From SZUA-430 sp036840015 (GTDB taxonomy: Bacteria; Pseudomonadota; Alphaproteobacteria; Micropepsales; Micropepsaceae): a stretch of 15,638 nt of DNA. Under the pieces are notes generated by a model. It worked only from the letters and a program-made list of their open reading frames with translations, did no database searches and was not told the DNA's origin. Position 1 is the first letter of the stretch, and every line of letters starts with the position of its first letter. Of this stretch, positions 1 to 7,766 are shown piece after piece. The stretch is from NCBI GenBank assembly GCA_036840015.1, contig DAISVV010000047.1, positions 1 to 15,638 on the forward strand, written 5' to 3'. The translations under genes were made by a program, and so were the position numbers.

Positions 1-58
1 CTACCATGATGTTGCGCAGCGCTTCCATTTGGGCGGGCAGCGTCTGCAGGGCGAGCTA
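1..58 (-). pseudogene. In-frame continuation of Uup C-terminal domain after a TAG
   Basis: Reading the minus strand in the same frame past the TAG at 58-56 gives LALQTLPAQMEALRNIMV up to the window edge with no further stop. E. coli Uup has KLSYKLQRELEQLP at this place. KLTFKD-stop-LALQTLP aligns with it without a gap, the stop falling on a Gln position of the E. coli protein. I therefore read this as the detached rest of the Uup C-terminal domain, which should continue beyond position 1. A single base change (CAG or AAG to TAG) or a sequencing error would explain it. Confidence 0.7.
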
Positions 59-1651
59 GTCCTTGAAAGTCAGCTTTTTCTGCTCGCTGGGGCGCGGGAC
101 GTCGGTTTCACGGGACTTGAGCCGTGGTTGGGGGGCTGCGGCCCTGGCCCTCGCTTTCATCTCTTCGCCACGCTGTGCGACGGCGTCACTGAAGCCCCCG
201 GCATACTCGGTGAAACGGCCATTGCCTTCCGCCCACAGGACGGCCGTCGCCACGCGGTCGAGGAAGTCACGGTCGTGGCTCACGACGATCACGGTGCCGG
301 CATAGTCGGCGAGCAGTTCCTGCAGGAGGTCGAGTGTCTCCAGGTCGAGGTCGTTGGTTGGTTCGTCGAGGACCAGCAGGTTTGCGGGTGTGGCGAGTGC
401 CCGGGCGAGGACAAGGCGTCCGCGCTCGCCTCCTGACAGCGCGCTGACAGGCGTGCGCGCCTGTTCGGGCGTGAAAAGAAAGTCCTTCATGTAGGAGGCG
501 TAGTGACGGACCTGGTCGCCGACGGCGAGCGTCTCGCCGTGCCCGCCTGTCAGGAAGTCCTTTACCGAGACGTCGATCTCCAGGGCCTGTCGGCGCTGGT
601 CGAGCACGTGCATGCGGACATTCGAACCGATCTTCACGCTGCCGGCATCAGGCTTCAGCCGGTCCGTGAGCAGGGAGAGAAGCGTGGTCTTGCCGGAACC
701 GTTGGGGCCGACGATGCCGATCCGGTCGCCGCGCGCGATGCGCACCGAGACATTTTCGACGACGGTGTTCGTCCCCCACGCCTTCGTCAGGTCTTTTGCC
801 TCGATGACGATGCTGCCGGATCCCTCGGCCTCGGTCGCCGCCATCTGCACGTTGCCCTGGACACGACGATGGTCGCGGCGCTGCTGGCGCAGGGTGGCGA
901 GACGCGCCATGCGGCCCTGGTTGCGCTTGCGCCGCGCGGTGACGCCGTAGCGTACCCAGTGTTCTTCCATGGCGATGCGGCGGTCGAGCTTGTGCTGCTC
1001 AAGTTCCTCCTGCTCCAGCAGGGTATCGCGCCAGGCCTCAAAGCCGCCGAAGCCTTCCTCGAGACGTCGCGTGCGGCCGCGGTCGAGCCATACGGTGGCG
1101 CGTGTCATTGCCTGCAGGAAGCGGCGGTCGTGGCTGATGAGCACGATGGCGCTGCGCATGGAGGCGAGTTCATTCTCGAGCCATTCGATGGCCGGCAGGT
1201 CGAGGTGGTTGGTGGGCTCATCGAGCAGCAGGATGTCGGGCTGGGGTGCCAGCACGCGCGCGAGGGCAGCACGCCGGGCTTCGCCGCCCGAAAGGTTCGT
1301 CGTGGCCTCTTCGCCTGTCAGACCGAGGTTCTGGAGGAGGTAGAGGGCCCGGTAGGGGTCGTCTCCCGGCGAGAGGCCCGCCTCGACATAGGCGAGTGTC
1401 GTCGGGTAGCCGGTGAGGTCGGGTTCCTGCGGCAGGTAGCGGACCGTGGCGCGGGGTGCGATCGACCGGATGCCCGAATCGGGCTCAACGAGACCGGCGA
1501 CGATTTTCAGCAGTGTCGACTTGCCCGAGCCGTTCCTGCCAACGAGGCATAGCCTGTCGCCTTCGGACAAGACGAGGTCGGCTCCCTTCAGGAGCGGAGT
1601 ACCGCCGAAAGTCAGCGCAATGTCCTGAAGCTGGATGAGAAGGGCGGGCAT
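56..1651 (-). CDS. uup: ABC-F family ATPase, Uup-like, closed early by TAG
   Basis: Soluble twin-ATPase ABC protein of the ABC-F group, which acts at the ribosome or on nucleic acid and not in transport; there is no membrane segment. Counting from the chosen start: Walker A at 38-46 (GRNGSGKST), signature LSGGE at 120-124, Walker B LLLDEP at 141-146; second cassette Walker A at 315-323 (GPNGSGKTT), LSGGE at 405-409, LVLDEP at 426-431. The linker around 231-260 (WVRYGVTARRKRNQGR) matches Uup style. The ATG at 1651 is chosen because AGGA lies 5 bases upstream and the protein starts like the family (MPALLIQLQDI); an in-frame ATG at 1705 would lie inside the likely promoter. At 531 aa it is about 100 residues shorter than E. 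coli Uup. It ends at KKLTFKD, the opening of the Uup C-terminal domain, and the frame beyond the stop still looks like Uup. Family call is firm; whether the short form is functional is unknown. Confidence 0.93.
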   Translation of the reverse strand: MPALLIQLQDIALTFGGTPLLKGADLVLSEGDRLCLVGRNGSGKSTLLKIVAGLVEPDSGIRSIAPRATVRYLPQEPDLTGYPTTLAYVEAGLSPGDDPYRALYLLQNLGLTGEEATTNLSGGEARRAALARVLAPQPDILLLDEPTNHLDLPAIEWLENELASMRSAIVLISHDRRFLQAMTRATVWLDRGRTRRLEEGFGGFEAWRDTLLEQEELEQHKLDRRIAMEEHWVRYGVTARRKRNQGRMARLATLRQQRRDHRRVQGNVQMAATEAEGSGSIVIEAKDLTKAWGTNTVVENVSVRIARGDRIGIVGPNGSGKTTLLSLLTDRLKPDAGSVKIGSNVRMHVLDQRRQALEIDVSVKDFLTGGHGETLAVGDQVRHYASYMKDFLFTPEQARTPVSALSGGERGRLVLARALATPANLLVLDEPTNDLDLETLDLLQELLADYAGTVIVVSHDRDFLDRVATAVLWAEGNGRFTEYAGGFSDAVAQRGEEMKARARAAAPQPRLKSRETDVPRPSEQKKLTFKD

Positions 1652-1676
1652 GAAGGTCCTGGCGGATGGGTGGCAC

Positions 1677-1705
1677 AAGACATTCATTCCGGGCGGGGGT
1701 GTCAA
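1677..1705 (-). promoter_or_regulatory. Candidate promoter for the uup-like gene
   Basis: On the minus strand a perfect -35 TTGACA (1705-1700) is followed after 17 bases by TGTCTT (1682-1677), a 3-of-6 match to the -10 consensus. Transcription would begin near 1670, about 20 bases upstream of the ATG at 1651. This also argues against the upstream in-frame ATG at 1705. The -10 is weak, so the call is tentative. Confidence 0.4.
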
Positions 1706-1768
1706 GGCGGCTGATTGGATCTCCCGGGCCGACCGGGGTGGCCTTTGTCATGCGACGGTTCGACCGCG

Positions 1769-1791
1769 ATGGCGCGATGGTGTCGCGCCAT
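1769..1791. repeat. Perfect 9-bp inverted repeat between divergent genes
   Basis: ATGGCGCGA (1769-1777), five-base spacer TGGTG, then TCGCGCCAT (1783-1791): a perfect 9-bp inverted repeat. It sits between the divergent uup-like and lysoplasmalogenase genes. No T-tract follows on either strand, so a terminator is unlikely. It could be a dimeric regulator site or a hairpin in the 5' leader of the plus-strand gene. The rest of 1652-1853 holds no gene that I can support. Confidence 0.5.
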
Positions 1792-1853
1792 GGTAGGCAG
1801 GTCCTCTGGCGTGTGACCGGGGCATGGTCGCGTTAGGGTGGGGAGGCAGCGTG

Positions 1854-2549
1854 ATGCTGGATCCAGTCTTTTCGGTCGGTGACGGGCTTGATGGTCTGCG
1901 GGTCGCCATCGCTGCGCTGGCGCTTGCGGCGTCGGTTGCCTATTTCGGGGTCATGCAGTTGCCCCGCTCCGCGGCCCGGACCCTGGCGAAGACGCTGTGC
2001 TTTTCGACCCTGTCGTTTCTGCCCCTGACCTTTCTGCTGGCCTATCCTGAGCCGCTTGCCGGGCTGATTGCCCTGTCGCTGGCGCTCGTGCTGTCTGCAC
2101 TCGGGGACATGTTCCTGGCGCTGGGCGAGGAACGAAGGCTCTTTGTTGCCGGGCTTTCGTCGTTCCTGATGGCGCATGTGGTCTATGTCGCCGGTTTCAT
2201 TCCGTTCATCGCGGCGCCCTCTGTGGAGGCGCTTGTGGTGATGTTGGCCTGTGGCGCGGCGGCCCTTGGCCTTGTGGCATGGCTCTGGCCGCGCCTGGGA
2301 GGTCTGCGCCTGCCGGTGCTGGCCTATTTCGGGATCATCATGGTGATGGTGGCGGGATCGCTGTCGGTCCCCATGGCCAGCCCATGGCTTGGCGCCGGGG
2401 CGGTCATCTTTGCCGTATCGGACTCGCTGATCGCCGTGCGCAAGTTCATGTCGCCCTTCCCATTCGCGAACGAGCTTGTCTGGGGAACCTATGTGGTTGC
2501 GCAGTTCCTAATTACCGCGTCGATGCTGGAGATTCTCCTCCCCGGCTGA
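1854..2549 (+). CDS. Lysoplasmalogenase-type membrane protein (YhhN/TMEM86 family)
   Basis: Integral membrane protein of 231 aa, almost wholly hydrophobic, with about seven or eight membrane segments. The YhhN family includes enzymes that cleave the vinyl-ether bond of lysoplasmalogens. Family-typical stretches are LSALGDMFLAL (81-90, with Gly84-Asp85), FVAGLSSFLMAHVVYVAGF (97-115) and FAVSDSLIAVRKF (186-198, with Asp190). The two Asp residues in polar breaks of the membrane segments are the likely catalytic positions. ATG 1854 is preferred over an in-frame ATG at 1824 because GGGAGG at 1841-1846 lies 7 bases upstream; GTG at 1851 is an alternative. Family assignment is good; the true substrate in this organism is unknown, since plasmalogens are not typical of aerobic proteobacteria. 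Confidence 0.85.
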   Translation: MLDPVFSVGDGLDGLRVAIAALALAASVAYFGVMQLPRSAARTLAKTLCFSTLSFLPLTFLLAYPEPLAGLIALSLALVLSALGDMFLALGEERRLFVAGLSSFLMAHVVYVAGFIPFIAAPSVEALVVMLACGAAALGLVAWLWPRLGGLRLPVLAYFGIIMVMVAGSLSVPMASPWLGAGAVIFAVSDSLIAVRKFMSPFPFANELVWGTYVVAQFLITASMLEILLPG

Positions 2550-2650
2550 GCGGCTCCATACCCGGGGTCCGGCTTGACGGGCGGACGTGTTGCATGCTGC
2601 ATCATGCGGACTGAGACCAGTACCTGGCCTGACAATCGAGAGGAAGAGAG

Positions 2651-4738
2651 ATGCTGAATCCCATGAGCCGACGCGCGCTTCTGCAGGGTGCGTCCGCTGG
2701 TGCCTTTGCGCTGGCGCTCGCAGGTTGCACCACGTCGCCCACGGCTGCCCTTGTCCCCGACGGCAAGCCTGTCATCGGGACCTGGGGTTTCGACCTCGAG
2801 GGCATGGATCGCTCCCTGCTTCCGGGCGACGATTTCTTCCGCTTCGTCGGCGGAACATGGATGAAGAACAACAAGATCCCGGATGATCGCTCGCGCTGGG
2901 GATCCTTCAACGTGCTGGCGGCCAAGTCCGAGGACGATGTGCGCGCGGCGGTGGAAGAGGCTGCACGGACCAATCCGGCTGCGGGCTCGGTCGAGCGCAA
3001 GGTGGTCGACTATTTCGAAGCCTACAACGATGTTGCCGCGATCAATGCCAAGGGCCTGTCGCCGGCCAAGCCCGACCTTGACCGCATTGCAGCGCTCAGG
3101 ACGCACGAGGACGTGGTTGCGCTGTGGGCGTCCCCCGCTTTCAGGGGCCTGCTGCCGGTCGGCATGGGCGTGACGCTGGATGCCAAGCGCCCGGATGTCT
3201 ATGTGATCGCCATCGGGCAGTCCGGCCGCGGCATGCCTGACCGCGACTACTATCTGAAGCAGGACGAGAAGTTCGCCTCGATCCGCGCAAAGTATGCAGA
3301 CTATGTGGGCACGATGCTCAAGCTGGCGGGTCATCGCGGACCGGATCGCAAGGCTCGCGAGATCATCGCGCTGGAGACGCGGATTGCCACCATTCACTGG
3401 CCGCGCGACAAGTCCCGCAACCGGGACCTGACCTATAATCCCAAGACACGTGCCGAGCTGATTGCCTTTGCGCCCGAGTTTCCATGGCAGGCAGGGTTTG
3501 ACTCGTTCGGGGCTCCGAAGCAGGACTTCTTCGTTGTTGCCCAGTCGGATGCCGTGCAGGGGCTTGCCAAGCTGTTCCGCGAGACACCGGTGGCGCTGTG
3601 GCGCGACTATCTTGCCTTCCATTATCTGAACGCCTTTGCCGAGGTGCTGCCGGCAGGCTTCGACGATGCGGCCTTTGCTTTCAACGGCAAGGTCGTGACG
3701 GGGCAGCCGCAGCAGCGCGACCGCTGGAAGCGCGCCGTGACGGCCATGAGCGGGACGCCATTCAACGCGCCGATGGGCGAAGCGGTCGGGCAGCTCTATG
3801 TGCGCAAGAACTTCACGCCGCGCGCCAAGAGCGAAATGGCCAAGCTGGTGGAGAACCTGCGGGCAGCCTACAAGGTGCGCATTCGCAAGCTGGCGTGGAT
3901 GAGCGAGGAGACGAAGGTCGCGGCGCTGACCAAGCTCGAGAAGATCCGGGTGAAGATCGGCTATCCCGACAAGTGGCGTGACTATACGGACCTCGAGATC
4001 GTTGCCGGCGATGCGTTCGGGAACCACAAGCGGGAGCTTGCATTCACGCGGGTGCGCGACCTGAAGCGGCTTGCCGACGGTGCGGACCGCAGCGAGTGGG
4101 GTATGGCGCCCCAGACGGTCAATGCATACTACAGCTCGGTCTGGAACGAGATCGTGTTTCCGGCGGCGATCCTGCAGGCGCCCTTCTTCGACGTGAATGC
4201 CGATCCGGCGATCAACTACGGTGGCATTGGAGCGGTCATCGGTCACGAGATGGGGCATGGCTTCGACGACCAGGGGTCGAAGTCGGATGGCGACGGCATC
4301 CTGCGCAAGTGGTGGAACGAGGAAGACGAGAAGCGCTTCAAGGCGCTCGGCGACAAGCTTGTGGCGCAATATGCCAAGTTTGAGGCATTGCCTGGCCTGT
4401 TCCTCAACGGGCGCCTGACCCTGGGCGAGAATATCGGTGACCTGGGCGGGCTGAATGTTGCGCTCGAGGGCTATCTGATCTCGATCGAGGGACGCGAGCC
4501 GCCAGTGCTTGACGGATTCACGGGCCTGCAGCGCTTCTTCCTCGGGTTTGGCCAGATCTGGCGCCAGCTCATGCGCGATGAGGCGCTTCGCAACCAGGTG
4601 ATTTCGGGTCCCCATTCGCCCGGCGAGTTCCGTGCGAACGGGACGGTGCGGAACATGGATGCCTGGTACAAGGCCTTCAATGTGAAGCCGGGTGCGAAGC
4701 TCTACCTTGCGCCGGAAGAACGGGTCCGCATCTGGTAG
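2651..4738 (+). CDS. M13 family zinc metallopeptidase, lipoprotein
   Basis: Neprilysin/PepO-type endopeptidase of 695 aa, the full length for the family; it cleaves peptides at the amino side of hydrophobic residues. The N-terminus has a twin-arginine-like motif (SRRALLQ, 6-12), a hydrophobic stretch and a lipobox ending LAGC. This suggests Tat export followed by lipid anchoring to the envelope. The zinc site is intact: His532-Glu533-x-x-His536 (HEMGH), third ligand Glu593 and Asp597 in ENIGDLGG. The substrate-binding NAYYS (from Asn491) and the FRANG stretch near the C-terminus are present, and the protein ends with the usual short tail (VRIW). The ATG at 2651 follows a purine-rich ribosome site (GAGGAAGAGAG). 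It lies 101 bp after the lysoplasmalogenase gene on the same strand; co-transcription is possible but not shown. It converges on the sulfatase with a 22-bp gap. Confidence 0.95.
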   Translation: MLNPMSRRALLQGASAGAFALALAGCTTSPTAALVPDGKPVIGTWGFDLEGMDRSLLPGDDFFRFVGGTWMKNNKIPDDRSRWGSFNVLAAKSEDDVRAAVEEAARTNPAAGSVERKVVDYFEAYNDVAAINAKGLSPAKPDLDRIAALRTHEDVVALWASPAFRGLLPVGMGVTLDAKRPDVYVIAIGQSGRGMPDRDYYLKQDEKFASIRAKYADYVGTMLKLAGHRGPDRKAREIIALETRIATIHWPRDKSRNRDLTYNPKTRAELIAFAPEFPWQAGFDSFGAPKQDFFVVAQSDAVQGLAKLFRETPVALWRDYLAFHYLNAFAEVLPAGFDDAAFAFNGKVVTGQPQQRDRWKRAVTAMSGTPFNAPMGEAVGQLYVRKNFTPRAKSEMAKLVENLRAAYKVRIRKLAWMSEETKVAALTKLEKIRVKIGYPDKWRDYTDLEIVAGDAFGNHKRELAFTRVRDLKRLADGADRSEWGMAPQTVNAYYSSVWNEIVFPAAILQAPFFDVNADPAINYGGIGAVIGHEMGHGFDDQGSKSDGDGILRKWWNEEDEKRFKALGDKLVAQYAKFEALPGLFLNGRLTLGENIGDLGGLNVALEGYLISIEGREPPVLDGFTGLQRFFLGFGQIWRQLMRDEALRNQVISGPHSPGEFRANGTVRNMDAWYKAFNVKPGAKLYLAPEERVRIW

Positions 4739-4760
4739 GTGGACCCAACGGCCTCGTTTG

Positions 4761-6413
4761 TCAGTTTGACCAATAGACGTAGGCGTCGGTCGGGTCGTAG
4801 GTCCCGTCAATCGGACCATCGACCGGGACCGGCGCCTCGATCAGCGAGGGCCAGAGCGGTGGGGCGCTTGTGGCCTGCATCGCGTCGAGATCACGCTGCA
4901 GTTCTGCGAGCCGGTCCGTCGCCGTGGCCGCGAGGTCGTTGCGCTCGCCCGGATCGGACGCCAGGTCGTAGAGCATGTCCTTCGTCGCAGGCCTCGTGAT
5001 GCGCTGGATCTTCCAGTCGCCCTTGAGCAGGGCGCTGTAGCCCCCCGAACGCCAATACAAGACGCGATCCGTCGTGACCTTTCCTTCAGCAATCCCTGCG
5101 AGATCGACGCCGTCGATCGGCTTGGCAGACGGGGTGTCGATCCCGGCGGCGGCCATGGCGGTGGCGAAGATGTCGACGTGGCCTACTGGGGTTGTAGGCT
5201 GCGCGGGTTCAAGGCGCGCGGGCCACTGCATGAACATGGGCACGCGGAGGCCACCGTCGTAGAAGGTCGACTTCCAGCCGCGCAAGGGGCGGTTCAGGTC
5301 GGCCAGGCCTGCCGCGCCGGCGCCGCCATTGTCACTGGTGAAAATGACGATCGTGTTTTCGGAAAGCCCGTTGCGCTTCAGGGCTTCCATGATCGTGCCG
5401 ACGCCGCGGTCGAGCGACAGGATCATGGCCCCGTAGACACGCAGGCGGTGGTCCTTGATGGAGCCAAGGCTGTCATAGTCGGACTTCAGGGCCTGCATCG
5501 GCAGATGCGGCGCGCTGAAGGCGACATGCAGGAAGAAAGGGCGGTCGCGGTTGGCTTCGATTGCCCGGGCGGCCTCGGCGGCAAAGTAGTCCGTGACGTA
5601 GCCCTTCGGTTCAAAGCGGGGTCCGCCATTGAAGCGCACGCCGTAGGCGAGGTTGGCCCACAGGAACCTGTCGGGTGGATAGGCCGGGTTTTCGGCGTTG
5701 ACGACCTGCGGGTGGTTCTTGGGCAAATAGAGCGTCGTGGCCGAATAGAAGCCGAGATAGGCGTCGAACCCCCGGGCATCGGGTCGCGAGCTGGGTGAAG
5801 CGCCGAGATGCCACTTCCCGACGCCCAGCGTTCGGTAGCCGCGTTCCCGCAGGCGCTCGGCGAGCATCGCCTCGGATTGCGGTACCTGCATTTCAGCCTG
5901 TGCGGGATAACTGGCCTCGTGCTCGGCGTGATAGATGGTGGGCCAGGGCGAGGCATTCTCCGCAACGCCGATGACCTTGGCGTGCTGCAGGCCGGTGGGC
6001 GTAAACTCGAAGCCGAAGCGTGTTGCAAAGCGCCCTGTCATCATGGCGGCCCGGGCGGGAGCGCAGGTCGCATTGCCGGCATAGCTGCGGACGAAATTCA
6101 CGCCATTGCGTGCGATGGCATCTATGTTGGGTGTGGCGACGGTTCCGCCAGCGACGCCGCCTCCGTTCAGGGAGATGTCATTGTAGCCCAGGTCATCAGC
6201 GACGATCAGGACGATGTTCGGCAGGCTGCGTTCACCGGCAGGCTTATTCGCAGGTGGCGCCCACTCCACCACGCGGTGCTCGCCGACGGGATCGTTCAGG
6301 GCCTGCATGATGCCCGGAAGGTAGTACCAGTACTGCTGCCAGAGGCCCCATCCGGCAATGCCCAGGACGCCAATGGCTGCCAGTGCGATGCGGGTCCTGC
6401 GTCCGATGTTCAT
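4761..6413 (-). CDS. Sulfatase (arylsulfatase-like), membrane anchored
   Basis: Type I sulfatase of 550 aa, hydrolysing sulfate esters and needing conversion of an active-site Cys to formylglycine. The modification motif is Cys117-Ala-Pro-Ala-Arg121, which fits the core CxPxR but has Ala where most have Ser. Metal and active-site residues look intact: Asp73-Asp74 (VADDLGYND), Lys200-Trp-His202 (GKWHLG), His303 (APHLP), Asp361-Asn362 (TSDNGGAG) and Lys381. Residues 9-28 form one hydrophobic segment after a basic start, without a clear cleavage site, so the enzyme is probably anchored with its catalytic domain in the periplasm. ATG 6413 is chosen because the hydrophobic signal follows directly; the 37 codons upstream look non-coding. 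Same strand as the OmpA gene but downstream of its terminator, so it likely has its own promoter. The natural substrate cannot be read from sequence. Confidence 0.93.
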   Translation of the reverse strand: MNIGRRTRIALAAIGVLGIAGWGLWQQYWYYLPGIMQALNDPVGEHRVVEWAPPANKPAGERSLPNIVLIVADDLGYNDISLNGGGVAGGTVATPNIDAIARNGVNFVRSYAGNATCAPARAAMMTGRFATRFGFEFTPTGLQHAKVIGVAENASPWPTIYHAEHEASYPAQAEMQVPQSEAMLAERLRERGYRTLGVGKWHLGASPSSRPDARGFDAYLGFYSATTLYLPKNHPQVVNAENPAYPPDRFLWANLAYGVRFNGGPRFEPKGYVTDYFAAEAARAIEANRDRPFFLHVAFSAPHLPMQALKSDYDSLGSIKDHRLRVYGAMILSLDRGVGTIMEALKRNGLSENTIVIFTSDNGGAGAAGLADLNRPLRGWKSTFYDGGLRVPMFMQWPARLEPAQPTTPVGHVDIFATAMAAAGIDTPSAKPIDGVDLAGIAEGKVTTDRVLYWRSGGYSALLKGDWKIQRITRPATKDMLYDLASDPGERNDLAATATDRLAELQRDLDAMQATSAPPLWPSLIEAPVPVDGPIDGTYDPTDAYVYWSN

Positions 6414-6528
6414 GGGCCTGTGGTTCCTTGATGCCTGTGCGCGCGGCTTGCGCTTGGCCGTCAGTCTCGTGCACCCGGAAGCCCGCGGCAAGCATGTGGA
6501 ATCGAGCGGATCAGGTTGGCGCAAATGA

Positions 6529-6554
6529 AAAGGGCGGGTTTACGCCCGCCCTTT
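6529..6554 (-). terminator. Rho-independent terminator of the OmpA-family gene
   Basis: Perfect 10-bp inverted repeat: AAAGGGCGGG (6529-6538), 6-base loop, CCCGCCCTTT (6545-6554). Read on the minus strand the stem ends in CCCTTTTC, giving a short U-run. It begins 36 bases after the stop of the OmpA gene and separates it from the sulfatase gene. Confidence 0.85.
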
Positions 6555-6590
6555 CCAGTCCGAGAAGCCCGGAGGGTTCCCGTGTGTGCC

Positions 6591-7766
6591 TTACTTCTTC
6601 AGGTCGATCGTCGCGCGGCGGTTCTGCGGTTCCTTGACGCTGTCGCCGGTCTTGACCAGCAACTCCGTCTCGCCGCGGCCCGTGGCCGAGATCTGCGCTT
6701 CGCCGATGCCCTTGGCAACCAGGCCTGACTTCGCCGCATTGGCGCGGCACTCGGAGAGCTTCTGGTTATAGCTGTTCGAGCCGACCGTGTCGGTGTGACC
6801 GACGATCAGCACCGAAGCCGAGCCCTGTGTCTTGGCTGCAGCGGCAGCCTCCGACAGGACCGCATCGGCTTCCGCCGTGATGTTGCACTTGTTGAAGCCG
6901 AAGAAGATGACGAACTGCTCGGGCTCTGCAGCCGGCGCCGGGGGCGCCGGCGGCGGGACGGGGACAACCGGCGTCTCATCCTCGTAGAGGTCGTAGCGCA
7001 GGCCGACCGTGACCGACTGCTTCTCGATGTCATCGAGACCGGCCGTGTAGGCGACCGTGTTCAGCGTCTCGCTGTAGCTCGGCGCGTCAACATTCAGGTA
7101 ACGGTAGGTGAGCGTCAGGTCGAGGCGCTTGGTGACCTGGTAGCTGAGCCCAACGATCGCCTGATAGGCGAAGTTGGTGTCGCTGTCCTCGAAGCCGGCG
7201 GCTTCGATGTTCGAGAAGTCCACGCCGACGCCGACGCCGATGCTGAGGTCGATCTTCTCTGCAACAGGGATGTCGTAGATGAAGTTGACCATCGCGGTCC
7301 ACTCGTCGAGCGAGCCGTCGGCCTTGCTGGCGCCTGAAACAGGCATCCCGTTGAACATCAGCACATCAAAAAGATGCGGTGCAGAAGCAGCTGTCTCTGT
7401 CTTGGTGTAGCCGTTGTGATCGTTCACATAGTATGCCGTCGCATTGAAGTCGTTGCTGCGATACCCTGCCTCGACTTCGATGCGCCAATTATTTTCAAAG
7501 CCGTAACCAAACGTCGCAAAGCCCGCCCAACCCGTATCGAAGTCGAGGCTACCGCCGACATATGACCGGTGGTGCATTGACGACAGCGCGACTGGGCTGA
7601 TGCCGTTGCCTGCGTAATCGCTGCTGATCGTGAAGTCGTTGTCGCCGATCCAGTTCGCGCCAGCCTCGAGGCCGACATACCAGCCCTGCTGGTGCGCGTT
7701 GGTATTCGACGTGGAGATGAGTGACAGCGCGGCAACGGTGCCGAGCAGGATAAACTTGGATCTCAT
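6591..7766 (-). CDS. OmpA family outer membrane protein
   Basis: Outer membrane beta-barrel with a periplasmic peptidoglycan-binding domain, 391 aa. A Sec signal peptide (MRSKFILLGTVAALSLIS) is predicted to be cut after Ala24 (NTNA|HQQ). Residues 25-262 alternate polar and hydrophobic as in OmpA barrels and start with the typical GWYVGLEAGANW. Residues 266-283 are a Pro/Ala-rich hinge. The C-terminal OmpA domain (285-391) has GHTDTVGS and YNQKLSECRANA, with Asp326 and Arg341 at the diaminopimelate-binding positions. Cys294 and Cys340 could form a disulfide. AAGGGG seven bases before the ATG is a good ribosome site. The barrel half is clearly less GC-rich than the periplasmic half (see findings). 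Its own terminator lies just downstream. It is larger than a minimal barrel and could be called a porin-like OmpA; a precise function is not visible. Confidence 0.95.
   Translation of the reverse strand: MRSKFILLGTVAALSLISTSNTNAHQQGWYVGLEAGANWIGDNDFTISSDYAGNGISPVALSSMHHRSYVGGSLDFDTGWAGFATFGYGFENNWRIEVEAGYRSNDFNATAYYVNDHNGYTKTETAASAPHLFDVLMFNGMPVSGASKADGSLDEWTAMVNFIYDIPVAEKIDLSIGVGVGVDFSNIEAAGFEDSDTNFAYQAIVGLSYQVTKRLDLTLTYRYLNVDAPSYSETLNTVAYTAGLDDIEKQSVTVGLRYDLYEDETPVVPVPPPAPPAPAAEPEQFVIFFGFNKCNITAEADAVLSEAAAAAKTQGSASVLIVGHTDTVGSNSYNQKLSECRANAAKSGLVAKGIGEAQISATGRGETELLVKTGDSVKEPQNRRATIDLKK

Noticed and set aside
503..1552. 349-codon open frame on the plus strand across the ABC-F gene
   Set aside because: Antisense shadow; the minus strand carries both ATP-binding cassettes.
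2540..2567. CCCCGG...CCGGGG inverted repeat over the lysoplasmalogenase stop
   Set aside because: Only 6 bp with a 16-base loop and no U-run; not convincing as a terminator.
2574..2602. Possible promoter TTGACG with a -10 at 17 bases before the M13 gene
   Set aside because: The -35 is fair, but the -10 position reads CTGCAT, too far from consensus to annotate.
2489..4819. 776-codon open frame on the minus strand across the M13 peptidase gene
   Set aside because: Shadow of the plus-strand gene in GC-rich DNA; it reads as Arg/His/Leu/Gly-rich sequence without any domain, while the plus strand has a complete M13 protein with signal and zinc site.
6414..6524. N-terminal extension of the sulfatase to an ATG at 6524
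   Set aside because: The extra 37 residues are basic and low in hydrophobicity, would bury the signal anchor, and have no better ribosome site than ATG 6413.
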